Assembly (NCBI GenBank): GCA_025769875.1
Contig: JAGFNK010000027.1
Location: 62,001 to 126,000 of the forward strand
Reading direction: 5' to 3'
Source: Russula earlei
Taxonomy: Eukaryota; Basidiomycota; Agaricomycetes; Russulales; Russulaceae
DNA: 64,000 nucleotides
The position numbers and the translations under genes were made by a program. Positions within the stretch are counted from its first letter, which is position 1. Every line of letters starts with the position of its first letter. The notes below the pieces were generated by a model, which saw only the letters and a program-made list of their open reading frames with translations, made no database searches and was not told where the DNA came from. This document shows, in pieces, positions 11,684 through 22,833 of the stretch.

Positions 11684-12306
11684 GAGAATGTTGATGTCAC
11701 ATACCTCTGAGCAGGAACACTCCTCATTGAAGTGAAAAGAAATGTGGAAAACCATTCAGAATAAGGTAAACCATGGACCTTCCATTCAACATATCCTTGA
11801 TATGAAGGTGTGATGGTCATCAACATTTCTTATGCTTGATCATGCAGAAAGAAAAAAGGATGTGCGTAACTAGTTCTAAATGAAGATGTCTACCTCATAC
11901 TTGTTTTACACAGTGCATTGATGTGTTTGTTGATGAACTTTGTTAGGAAGAACATGACTCCATAAAATGGGATAAGATATGCAAGCTGAAGCTTACAAGT
12001 GTTAAGACTCCAAAGTGCCTTAAATAAGATCAATGGTCATGTCTACAAATGCATCCTACCAATGCAGATATACTTGAGTCAAGCAAGCAATACTTGTGGA
12101 GGGGAAGGAGTGTTAAGTCCTTCAAGAGTATGACAACAAGATGAGAGGGGCTCTGCAGATGGGGTAGGAGTCAACTGTTTGGGATTGGCAAACTAAGTCA
12201 GGCTTAAGGCTCAACTGCAATGAACTGGGGTTTTATATAGCCCTCAGGGATAAGGTTCTTGCTACTGTAAGTACTGGTTGGTGCTATAGTGGTGAGGATG
12301 GCTCAT

Positions 12307-12468
12307 AGAAGCAATAGTTGCTTCTGCTGTAAATGATCTTGGTGCTGGAAGCATTAAGTGCTTCCATAGTAGCAATCTTGGTGTCATAAGTACTTTCATA
12401 ATCAGGAAACAATGTATGTAGCAGTACAGGCACATCTGGAACAGAAGCAATACAATTCATTGCTTCTG
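12307..12468. repeat. Three short hairpins sharing GAAGCA...TGCTTC
   Basis: Perfect or near-perfect palindromes at 12307-12325 (AGAAGCAATAGTTGCTTCT), 12347-12365 (GGAAGCATTAAGTGCTTCC) and 12442-12468 (arms CAGAAGCAAT / ATTGCTTCTG). The stretch lies between the hAT remnant and the next LTR. Function unknown. Confidence 0.5.
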
Positions 12469-12516
12469 TAACACATCTTCAGAAAGACACGATCAACACG
12501 TTCTGAACACAATATT

Positions 12517-13071
12517 TGTTAGGATTCTCGTGTTCTCCTACTGTTACTTGTTTCGCTGACTCACCCACTGTTACCTGTTTCGCTGACTCACCCATGATTA
12601 CTCATATGTCTGCTTATTGATCTGGCTTAGTGATTGCTTACTGATCCTGATCAGTAATAGCTTACTCACTGCTTACTGATTCATGACAGATACTAGGAAA
12701 GAATGACTCATGCGTGAGTCATTTCTAACATTCTTGAATTGCGCTTTCTGTATTTGGATACTACTGGTTCTTAGCTATGTGCATCCCGAGTTTTGTACGA
12801 ATCGGATCAGTAGTTATCGAGATATTGTATAAATAGTCTGTGGTACCAAGAAGTTGAGCCTTACACTCGACTTACACTTTTAACAAAGACAACCATCTTG
12901 TTCAACTTTCTAATACAAATTATAGTGCAGACTCAAGTGAAAGAGGCCCCTTTCCTTTTCTACATCCAATCTTCCTGAGATAATATCAAAGGGTTCGAAG
13001 TCTAGTGCTTGAACTATATCAAGCAACTCTTTCACTAAAGAGTTGGTACTAAGATCTGTCAGATCTTAACG
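12517..13071. repeat. Solo LTR, second family, with ATATT target duplication
   Basis: A 555-bp unit starting TGTTAGGATTCTCGTG and ending GATCTTAACG, flanked by ATATT at 12512-12516 and 13072-13076. The final base is G where A is expected, probably a point mutation of the usual CA end. It holds a good TATA box (GTATAAATAG, about 12,826). No retrotransposon interior is attached. Confidence 0.7.
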
Positions 13072-13075
13072 ATAT

Positions 13076-14282
13076 TAAAGAACACAAATGGTCAAGATCT
13101 GATGCACGCATGATGCAAACAATGCAGTCCATAGTTTGGGTGTCCAGCATCTTCCAGACCCCAAACCACTCAGTAACATCACCCCTCCTTCAGATTGGTG
13201 GTCCCATGCACCAACAATTCTAAAATTGAGTGGTGGGGTCAATGCCATCATCATCAAGGGGAGGTGATGCAGTGAAGGTATATTGGCCTTCTTCTGCTGC
13301 CTCATAGGCAGCCAATGCTGAGGCTACTATTGCCTCCAACTCCTCAGCCACAGCTGAAGAAGACATGACCTGTGGGAATCTGTCAGAGTCCCTGGGCAAC
13401 CTCCTGACTGGAGGTGTGTCAGAGTGAAGAAGAGGGGTTGTGGTAAGGAGTTCTTGAAGGGTCATGGACCCTTCTCCTCTCGCTGCCTGTACAAGGTGTG
13501 GGTTAGCAACATCCTCCCTATCCTGGTCAGACTTCCTCTTCTTGCCTGAGTGTGCCAGCTCCCAACCTTGGTGGAAGGGGCATGATCTGATGGGTGTATA
13601 GGTGTGATGATAGGGGGGCACCAGGCAATGGTAGGCAGCATCAGCTGCCAGTTGGTCATGGCAGTATTGGTGGGGTCATGGACAGTACTTGTTGAAATGT
13701 CCCACCTTGCCACAATACTTGCATCGGTTTCTCTTCCTCTGTCCTTCTATCATATTTAACTGCTGGGTTTCTGGAATGAACTCAGTAGTTGCCACCGATG
13801 TTTCTCCACTGCTGCTGTAGGAGTGGTAGTAGATGGAGCTCTGGGGGGAAGGATTTGGTGACACTTCTGACCCTACTCCTCTGTGAAGGCGCATGGTTGA
13901 CATGGTTTGGAGAACATCAATCTCCTCTTTGGAATACCCTTGCACTTCAGTAGGTGCAGGGTCAGCTGGTGCTGGTTCTGGGGTAGAGGCATCATATCCC
14001 TGGGCAATGTCTGCCAGAGGCAGCTGAGGGACAAAGATGAGAGGAGGGGGATTAGGCTGCCCAGCCTGGTAGTTGGTGAGGAGTTCTTCAGCCCATATGC
14101 CTGGAGGGGTTTCTCCCTGGCTGCAGCCTGCGTTGATGAACTCCCAGCAACATGAACATACTTTTCCTGCTGCCATCCTTTCCTTTCCTTTGTTCCTTGC
14201 CCTCTCCATGCCCCTCTTCTCAGCCAAGTACTTGGCCAATTTGTAGTGCAACTGTTTTTCCTCTTCTTCGAGCACCTTATAG
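13076..14282 (-). pseudogene. Orphan CCHC zinc-knuckle gag-like gene, truncated
   Basis: One minus-strand frame runs from the LTR edge at 14282 to about 13,220. It opens KVLEEEEKQLHYKLAKYLAE (charged, helical), passes a proline- and serine-rich stretch, and reaches the zinc knuckle CKYCGKVGHFNKYC at about 13,690. A single in-frame TGA follows at about 13,676, then the frame continues with EELEAIVASALAAYEAAEE and an acidic C-terminus. It looks like the C-terminal half of a retrotransposon gag or gag-like protein whose N-terminal half was cut off by insertion of the Gypsy element's LTR at 14283. No RT or integrase belongs to it here. Confidence 0.5.
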
Positions 14283-14783
14283 TGTTACAACATTTTCCTT
14301 TTACAATTACTTCTTACCTTTTGCTATGGACTGCTTGCTTTTGTACATCCCTCTACTTACTGGTCTCGTGATCTCTTATGTCTTGTGATCCCTTCTGCAT
14401 TATCATGTGATCCATACACGTCCAGGTAACACTGGATTGCTGTTACTTTCCCTTTGTTTGGTTCTCTTTCCATTTATATTCACTTCTTAGTTTCAACTGA
14501 GCAATGCTGCGCACTTTACTGTGCAGCACAGTTACTTAGTTATGACTCAGTTGTGGCTTCATTTCTATGACTCCTACTTATTATCACTCCTACTATATTA
14601 GTAGCATGGTCAAAGCGCAGCTACTGCTGCAGTTCTCCTGTATATATAAGCTCAGTACTTTGTGACCAAAGTCCTAAGCTTGGTCTCTTGTAGAATCCAA
14701 CCTACTCTTGTCCAACATATACACCTGCAACTCACTTCACTCCTAATCCTCAAACCACATCCACATCTCCATCTCACCAACTC

Positions 14784-14823
<40 letters not shown>

Positions 14824-15183
14824 ATCTACTCTACCTATCCCTTCCTTCCCTAAGAGTCTCTCTTCACTCTACAGAGAAGAGCTCTCCTCCTTCAAGACCT
14901 ACCTTCCTCTTCTCTCTGCATGTTCAAGGTCTAAGACAGACTTGAATGCATATAGCTAGTGGAACCAGCCCTAGTCTATCCCATTACAAACTTACCCTAG
15001 CTTCTCAATGGACTGAGTCGTACTAGGAAGGGTCTATTGGCCATAACCTGTTTAGCATAAAACACTTTGACTGCTGCAAGGATCCTTACTCTTTACAATG
15101 GGAACCAGCCTGTTCTTTGAACACATCTCTATTATCAAACTTGTCTTCCAGCTTGAGAACTGACACAGCTAGTTACCATGACA
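14283..15183 (-). repeat. 3' LTR of the Gypsy element
   Basis: A 901-bp copy of the LTR family also seen at 8433-9337, with the same TGTTACAACATTTTCC ... GTTACCATGACA ends. It directly abuts the end of the chromodomain coding sequence. It includes TATATATAAG near 14,640 and a (CA)n tract at about 14,788-14,821, slightly longer than in the other copy. Its two flanks (TATAG and GTGGG) differ, as expected for one end of a full element rather than a solo LTR. Confidence 0.8.
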
Positions 15184-18100
15184 GTGGGGTTCTTTCTGTG
15201 GTATTCCTCTATTAGTCTAGACACTTTGATGTTCTCTACTGGCTCCCAAGAGTCATCCATCGGCTTTGGAGTATCCTTCCCACTGGACTTGGTACTCCAG
15301 TTGTTTCCTCCTTCCAGTTTGTCTTGAACCTAAAATTGTTGCTACTTTGTATTCCTCTTCTCCTTCCACCAATTCTGCTTCTGGATTGGTATAATTGGCC
15401 CCATGCTCCTCAGTTTCTTTGTAAGGGGTCAATAAGGATGCATGAAATGCATTATGGATCCTCCAGTGGCTAGGGTGATCCAGTCTGTATGTCACAGGGC
15501 TGATCACCTCCATGATTTCAAAAGGCCTGTAATGTTTTGGACATAGTTTTACTGTAGGATGTGTCATTTTTAGGTTGGTGCTGTCAAGCCATACCCTTTC
15601 TCCTTTCTGATAAGGTTGGAAACTACTTCTTTGCTTCCACATTAGGGAAGCAATCTTCATTGCTTCTTGTGCCTATGATCTCGCTTCCTGGATTTGGACT
15701 TTCCAATTGTCTATTCTTGGTATCTTGCTTCCCCAATTTGGCTGGTGTGCTCTGGGCATAAAACCCATCCATAAGAAGAAAGGGGACTGCTTGGTTGTCT
15801 CTGAAATGTTAGAGTTCATTGTGTATTGCACCAGAGGCAGCCAGTCCACCCAATTGTCTTGTTGGTGGTTGCAAAAAATCCTGAGTGATGTTTCCATCAT
15901 CTGATTTGTCCTTTCTGATTGTCCATCTGTCTGGGGATGGTAGGCAGTGCTGATATTCTGTTTGATATGCAGCTGGTCGCAAAGTTCCCTAATAAACTTG
16001 GAACTTATTAGTTTGTCACAATCAGATATGATCTTGCTTGGTACTCCCACAAAGGGGAATATTCTGTCCTTGTAGAGCTGTGCTAGCTCTTCTGCATCCA
16101 TCTCTTCCTTGCAAGGAAGCAAGATGATGCCTTTAGTACAATTGTGGTTGGTGACAGTGAGTATACTGTCATATTCTTTGACTTCGGCAATTTGACCACA
16201 AAGTCCATGCTGACCATCGAGAAGGGAGTAGCCCCTTCTTCTGGTGGTATGGGATACAGGGGAGGTCAACTTGGATGAGTGTTTGACTTGTTACTTTGGC
16301 AAACTGCACATCCTTCCACATATCGATTGACAAAATGCCTCATGGTGGGCCACCAGTAGTACACATCATTCCCAGTAATGTCTTAGCTTTCCCTGGGTGT
16401 CCTGCTGTGAGACTGTCATGAATCTGTTCCAGTAACATCCTGTGGGTCCCTTCATCACCTGTAACCACCAAGGCTTCATTCTTCCACCATAAGCTATGTT
16501 GCTTCTCCAGTTGGTGTCTCTGTACCCAGCTGAGTAACTTTAGTTGGTGTCTTTTCTTCCCCTTGTTGGTTCTTTATCCATTCTTCTAATGCAGTAGTGT
16601 GCATTACTCGAATAAAAAGGTGGTCAGGTAGCACAACCACTTCTTCTTTATTCCCTTGTCCATCGTCAAGGTCAGGTCTCCTAGACAGGGTGTCTGCTTT
16701 ATTCCTTGCCCCTGCCTGGTGTTTCAGCTCCAAGTCAAAGTCTGCCAAGAAGGTAATGTATCTTGCCACTCGACCATTTATATGCTGAGGGTGTCAGTAA
16801 TGCAACAGGTTCGCATGGTCTGTATAGACCACCACCTTGTGCTTTGCTCCCATGAGCAGGTGCCTCCAGTGCTTTAAGGCTCACACCATGGCTAAGAACT
16901 CTTTGTCCCATATGTCATAGTTCTTTTCTGCTTGTTTCAAGGCTGCAGAGAAGTAACCTATTGGCCTTCTCTTTCCTTGTTTGTCCTTCTGGAATAGCAC
17001 TGCTCCAATAGCATAGTTGGATGCATCTACTTCCAATTTGAAAGGTTGCTCCACATCAGGATGGAGCAGGAGGGGTTGGAAGATACTATCTGGATAAGTC
17101 ATTCCAGAGCATCTTTGCATTCTTGAGTCCATTCAAATGGCACCCCTTTCTTTGTCAAGGCAATAATGGGCTCGAAGCAATCTGACTGAACCCTCAGAAT
17201 GAAAGCCCTATTGTAGCTGAGGACTCCCATGACTTTGTGCACTTCATGCACATCCTTGATTTCCCTAGGCCAGTCCATGATTCCTTAGACCTTGGAGGCC
17301 TCAATCTTCATCTTCCCTTTGTCTATGTCCCAACCCAGCATGGTTAGTCTTTGCACCATGAACTGGCACTTCTTGGGTTTCAGGAAGTATGACTTCTTCT
17401 GCATCAGCATGAGTAGCTTCACTAATACATTGCTCATGGATTTCTAGTTGTTTGGGACTATGCTCCCCGTGGCAATTCCAAAGTCATCCAGATAGTTGAC
17501 AGTGTATTCTGCCCATCGGTCCAGCCAGTCACCGAAGTCTCTTCTCATCAGCCTAGTAAAGAAGGCTGGCATGTTCTTGAGCCCAAAATACATGACATTG
17601 GGCACTGGAGATGTGTAACTGGATGGACCTGGAGTGATGTATTGCTTTTCTACTTCATCAGCTAGGAATTTCTTGAGGTATTCTCGTTCATCTTGTGTTA
17701 GGGGGTACACTTTGCAGTTTAGCTCCTTTGGTGCATCAGGCAACAGCTCTATCTGCATATCTAGTTCCCTTGGTGGTGGAGACCTCTGGGACTTCTCTTC
17801 TGAGAAGACATCTGCAAAGTGGTGGAATCGCTTTGGAACATTGGCAAGGGGGTCCTCTCCTTCCTGTGGTTGAATTGACTGTTGGGCCCACTTCTGAGCA
17901 ATAGTTGTCTTTTGTACGTAAATGGCTTCCCCTTTCTTCAATTTGTTGGTTTCATCTCTTGCTCACTTTTGGATATTTGCGACATAGAGATCCAGGTACT
18001 TGTATCGAGCAGTCTCAATCTGTACCGCTCCTTCCATCAGCTGTCCCTTTTTCCAGTTGATGGTGGGGTCGAACTCATATAGGAAGGAATATCCCAGGAT

Positions 18101-18420
18101 GACCCAATTCATTCCTAAATCTGTGAGATAGAACTTTTGCAAGCTCTCCTTCTCCTTGTATCGGACTGTAAGCCAGCAATATGGGTGAGTTCCCCTTGCT
18201 TATTCTGGGTTCCGTCAACATTTCGTACTACCATGGGTTCATGTAGTTCCTTGTTTCCAATCTTCAGTCTTTTCCAAGCTGAGTGATCGAATGAAGTTCT
18301 CAGTTGCTCCACTGTCTAGTAGAGCAGATTCCTTGGCCATTGTGTGTGCAGTGATGAAAGTGAATGGGATATTCATAGCATTCAGTCTTCTAACTGTACA
18401 CTTGCAACACACTATTCTTC
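15184..18420 (-). pseudogene. Gypsy pol remnant: protease, RT, RNase H, integrase, chromodomain
   Basis: On the minus strand: retropepsin motif LLDSGATENF (about 18,290-18,320); RT fragments with RSPPPRELDMQIELLPDAPK and the catalytic box VNYLDDFGIATGS (about 17,470-17,510); RNase H-type sequence FKLEVDASNYAIGAVLFQKD (about 17,030) and DFDLELKHQAGARNKADTLS (about 16,700); and an integrase core with KIISDCDKLISSKF and HPQTDGQSERTNQMMETSLR (about 15,900-16,050). The C-terminal chromodomain reads YQVQWEGYSKAD...DSWEPV. Several stops and frame changes interrupt it, so it is not functional. It would have processed the polyprotein, copied the RNA and integrated the DNA. Confidence 0.85.
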
Positions 18421-18536
18421 CTAAGCCAGGCTGTTGACTTAGGTGTTCCTAAAAACCCTGTTCCATTAGTTCTTCCAGTAAGTCCTCCTTCTGTTTGGTG
18501 GACATCTTCTTTATGGATGCAGAGGAGGAGCTCTTG

Positions 18537-18915
18537 TTATAGGTAGGAGGGAGGAGATGTGGATCGTCCAGAGACAGTGCTTTCATTTCCACTGTCCCCT
18601 GAATCGTCCTCCTTTTCTGTTTCCAGAGCTTGAGCTTTTCCTTTGTCCCTTGGGTTACTTGATTTCTTTTTGACTCTGTCCTTGTCAGGACAGTTCCGGC
18701 TGATATGCCCTGCTTTCTTGCAGATGAAGCATTTCCCTTCTGCTAGCAGTTTCTTCTTTTCCTCTGTCAGAGGAGGACGCCGCTTGGTCCTTGCTGCAGC
18801 AGTGGATACTGAGTCCACTTCCATAGCATTTGGGTCTCTTTGGTTTCGCCTTTTCCCAGCCTGTAGGGATTTCATGTGATTTTCCCTGGTGGTCAACAAT
18901 CCACCTCCAGATCCA
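18537..18915 (-). pseudogene. Gypsy gag C-terminal piece with CCHC zinc knuckle
   Basis: Minus-strand frame LLTTRENHMKSLQAGKRRNQ, then RRPPLTEEKKKLLAEG and the zinc knuckle CFICKKAGHISRNC, then a basic and acidic tail. It is the nucleocapsid part of the gag that continues on the other side of the inserted LTR (20354 onward). Confidence 0.75.
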
Positions 18916-18920
18916 ATATT

Positions 18921-20348
18921 TGTTGTGATCTACCCCTCTTTCGGTTCATCCCTGTTTCACTTCTTATTGTTCCCTACCTTTCTACCCTTGTACCCTTGGT
19001 TACCGTTTCATCCCTTGATATTGATGGCTTCTTATTGTTTCACTCGTTGTGTTTCACCTATTGTTTGAGTTTCTTTTGCCACTGGTTAGTATTATCTATT
19101 GTTCCACATATGGTACTGTACAGCCTCGCTAGATACAGTATTTAAGCGCCTGTAAAAGCTGGGGAATGCCCCAAGCTTAGCTTTGTCCCATTTCCTGTCG
19201 CATCCCTTGCCCTGTACTCTCTCAAATCACAACTTGCTTGTGCTGGCCTATACTCTGCTTAACCTAAGCATACCTCAAGGAACCCTTGTGTTCCTCTTCC
19301 TCCTCTGCCTCTCTCTCATCGTCCTCCTCTTCTGTGAAACCAGAAGATCAACTCTGTCTGCAGACTGAGTCATTGTCTGTTACGAACCAAGGCCAAGTCC
19401 TGGCCGAAGATTGTCCTATTTTACTCAAGAAAGACCTCTCTCACTTTGCATTGCCGACTCCCTTCCATTTTCTGGGCTATCCCTCCTGCGGTACAAGATA
19501 TTGCTATTGCAAAGGCACTATAACACGACCAGGCACCAGTTTCCTAATCGGGTAATCATCGCGTGGCAGCCACATGGCCACTCAGCCACCATGGACCCGA
19601 AACAGCAGCACAAACTCTTAGAAACTGTTGCATAAATCATCTGACGTCATCAAGGCTCCAATGACATCATGGCTGACTGAGCGACTCCACAGTGACCTCA
19701 TAGGCTCACTAAGCGCTCCACAGTGACATCATAATGATGTCATCGCTCCACAATGATCAGTAATGCGCTCAGTAAGCCTGAAAGTTGACACAAGCAAGTT
19801 TATGCCTCTGTAGTCCTATTGGATGGTACCAAAGAGTCTAGAATAGTCCCAGTGCTTTGTAATCGACCCTGTATACTGTATATAAGCCCCAATGAAGCAT
19901 GGCAGTCGTCAGACTGTCCATTTGTGATACTCTCATCCTCCTGGGTACTCCCCTGCGACCGCTCAGTTTAAAGACTTCCCTCGCCTCCAAGGTACTCTTC
20001 AACGACCGCCTTGTCTAAAGCCCCTTCGCTGCACTGGCCTCCAGCCTTCGCCTCTGCCTCTTGCAACACTTACCAGTCCCCATCTGGTACCTCCTCGTTG
20101 TTTGGCTCGTCCTCCTGTTCAACGCCGCCTTCGCTGCGTATCATCTGTTCCGACCCTTGCCCACCTGCTCCTGAGTCCTTAGTGATCAGCAGTACGTGTC
20201 TTGACATTGTCTGACTAAGCCTTGAGATGCTAAACCTCTGAACTGGTCTCCTTGAGCCGGCCCCCATTGAACCCTTGAACCAAGTCACAGGTATTTGGCC
20301 CCCCACTGAACTTTGAGCTAATGCTCTTATGGCCATGATGCCATAACA
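18921..20348. repeat. 1.43-kb LTR-like insertion with ATATT target duplication, splitting gag
   Basis: Begins TGTTGTGATCTACCCC and ends GATGCCATAACA, flanked by ATATT at 18916-18920 and 20349-20353. The flanking gag pieces join across it. It carries two TATA-like sites with downstream CT-rich stretches (about 19,135 and 19,878), so it may be a long solo LTR or two nested short ones. No coding sequence is recognised inside. Confidence 0.65.
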
Positions 20349-20353
20349 ATATT

Positions 20354-21220
20354 GGCTTTCATGAGCTGGTCTCTGGCCTGTTCTTCCCTAGCAGCATTGA
20401 TCCATGCTCGCAGATCATTGATGGCAGGTATGTCTCTGACTGGTCAATTGTAGATTCGTCGCACCAGCCAGGTGATTAGTCCAGCTTTATAGGCTTCGAC
20501 TGCTCCTGGTGAATTCTGGTCCCATCCTGCTTTACTGAGCAGAACAAGGAATTTGCTGGTATAATCATCCAGCGATGCTGCTTTAGACATGGACAACTGT
20601 TGTAGCTCCATGAAAGCATCTTCAGGCTCTGTGGTGTCTTTGAATTCTCTGAAGAAGTCATCCACAAATTTGGTCCAAAAGAGCATGTCAGTTGGATCTA
20701 GCTGCACTGGTGCATAGGGAGATGGTGGGTCCCCATTTCTTTTTGCTTCTACCAGGTTTGTTTGGTTGACCACCCATTCATGCACTTTCTCTCTGTTGAT
20801 GTAGGTGAGAGCTAGGGCTACTCGCTTCATTGGAATAGTCATGGTCGGGTTGTCACTGTTAAGCAGATTCCATAGGTTGAAATCCTGGACAAAGTACTTC
20901 CTCTTCTTCCTGTCTCCTTTGAAGACTTCAGGAAGGTCTCCTTTCAGAGATCCATTGCCTCCATGAGGGCCTGGTGCCGGCTGAGGTGTCAGGTTCGCCC
21001 CTGGTCCTACAGGAGGTGCTGCAGGTGGTCCCCCTCCTGGAGGGCCTCCTCTGGGTGGGCCTCCTCCCAGCATCTCTACGAGGGTGGTCTCTTTGTCCCA
21101 TTCTTAGTCTTCACTACTTGTGCTATTGTGGGCATCATTGTTATGCTCTGTGTTATTCATCATGCGAAGCAGTGATCGATAGCTGTCTTCCGAGTCATCC
21201 TTGTGGCAATGCCTCATGCG
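20354..21220 (-). pseudogene. Gypsy gag N-terminal and capsid part
   Basis: Minus-strand capsid-type sequence: GDLPEVFKGDRKKRKYFVQD, DMLFWTKFVDDFFREFKDTT and SLDDYTSKFLVLLSKAGW are typical of Ty3/Gypsy gag. It is preceded by a proline- and glycine-rich stretch (MLGGGPPRGG at 21073). Further upstream an in-frame stop separates HKDDSEDSYRSLL from this part. The downstream end runs into the inserted LTR. Confidence 0.75.
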
Positions 21221-22833
21221 GTATTTCTTTTTTTTCGAATAGAGGTAATGAGGATGGCCATGTAACGAGGGGCTATGCGCATGGATGCGCAGGGCAAATA
21301 TTGCAGGAGTATCATGACGTGTTTTCAAAGTGCGTTTGGAGCATGCCATAATGCAATCCTGCTTTTCAGAAGTGATGCTAGGGATGTATTGATCAATGCT
21401 TCTATAGACTGGGGTCGTGTAGTGTGATCGCACCAGGCGAGCTTACACGTCTGCTGATTGTGCAACCACCGACGGTAATTTAGAGCCACTACAACGGTGT
21501 ACGCGGAGAAGGGCAAGTGGAGTTGGGGGAGACCAGGTAGCAGCTATATGCGTGTACAAGTGTTTATGAATGCCTTTCCATTTACAAACCCAATAGGTCA
21601 GGTGATTGAGATTGTCGATGAGAGAATTGCCAGGATTTGTGGCAATCTATCCGTGCAGTCATGTCCTCGTGGGACCACAATGTCAAAATGACAATGAGAT
21701 GTCCACCGTACCACACCAGCCAATATTAAGAGCTGGGGGCGATGCCGTCTGTCGTTATCATCCCATTCCCCCCCTACATCAACCAACCATGACTTTGGCA
21801 AGCACCAACCAGAGGGACGGGAGCTCCAAACCTGCCCAGAGATTCCTCGCAGAAGGACAACCCAGGTTTGAGGGGGCTCCTTGAACCACGACCACCACCA
21901 GGTCCGGATTTTCCCATGGCAAAGCCGGGGCAGGGATAGGCAGTGAGGATGACAGTGAGCTCTGCAAGGCCAGAGCCACCCATCTGAGCCTTTGTAAAAC
22001 TACAACCCCCTCACCAACTAAACCGCCATCCACCAGGCTGACTGGCCAAACCAATACATAACACAATCACTATGTATGCTAGCATAATCTGCAATGAGAA
22101 CTCCTCCCACATTAACACACAACCCATACCATACAACTACCCAGCTCCCCAACAACAAACAAGCAACACCAGCACCCTCCGTGAACACCCTACCCAACTC
22201 CCACCTCCCTCCCCTCCAACTGTCACTACCAATACTATGCCACCACAACCACATGGAAACCACACATGACCCAAACCCTCCACCACCAGCCTACCTTTCA
22301 CCACCTGAAACAAAAGTCCTTTGTCCCCAAGAACATAAACCAACCCACCAAAACAGAGGACCATCTGGTCCCTAGCAAGAGAGATGTGGCCACATGCGCC
22401 ACAACTATGGCCCAACATCGTCTAGGCACCATACTAGGCTGTTGATGCCTCACCCTCCCCAACCAAAATGTTGAACCACACCATGACAAGAACCGCCATG
22501 GACGCAACCCGAAAGGAGCCACTTGCCTCCTCCAAATATTAATCTCAGAGGCTGCACAGCTAATCTGGGTCATGAGGTGCGAACGAGTAATCCAAGATTG
22601 AAACCCACACAAGGTGGCATCGTGCCATCAACACAAGGCTCACCAACAATGAAATCACCGCAACACTAATCAAAGGGCCTTCGAGCTAGTGAGGGACACC
22701 TGGGAACACATCCTTAGATAACAATGGACCTCCCGAATGATTGGATCTTCAACCCGTGAGGTTTTAGTGGGTAGGAGGCTACGGTAAGTTTGGCCATCTA
22801 ACAGCATATCCTGAGTCCCACACTGCCCCCATA

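Larger units (their letters stand above)
7505..12120 (+). mobile_element. Decayed hAT-type DNA transposon
   Basis: The core is a broken hAT transposase (about 9,650-11,680). To its left, 7513-7660 is crowded with GGCCTGG/CCAGGCC motifs, the kind of subterminal repeats typical of hAT ends. Neither terminal inverted repeat nor an 8-bp target duplication could be fixed, so both limits are approximate. The element has been hit by a 905-bp LTR (8433-9337) and by a GGTTTCC-rich segment inside the transposase (about 10,890-11,440). Confidence 0.6.
14283..21433 (-). mobile_element. Decayed Ty3/Gypsy chromovirus, 3' LTR present, 5' LTR missing
   Basis: Read on the minus strand the order is gag (about 21,220 to 18,537), protease, reverse transcriptase, RNase H, integrase, chromodomain, then the 3' LTR (15183 to 14283). 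A chromodomain after integrase places it with the chromoviruses. A foreign 1.43-kb LTR (18921-20348) splits gag. Stops and frameshifts occur throughout. No second copy of the LTR lies to the right of gag, and the 5-bp flank of the 3' LTR (TATAG) has no matching partner at the right side, so the 5' end seems to be deleted. Confidence 0.8.

Noticed and set aside
21606..22380. Proline-rich frames around 22.0-22.4 kb as a host gene
   Set aside because: They lie inside the retroposon, have skewed CA-rich composition and stop repeatedly; only 21789-21869 belongs to the host SET gene.
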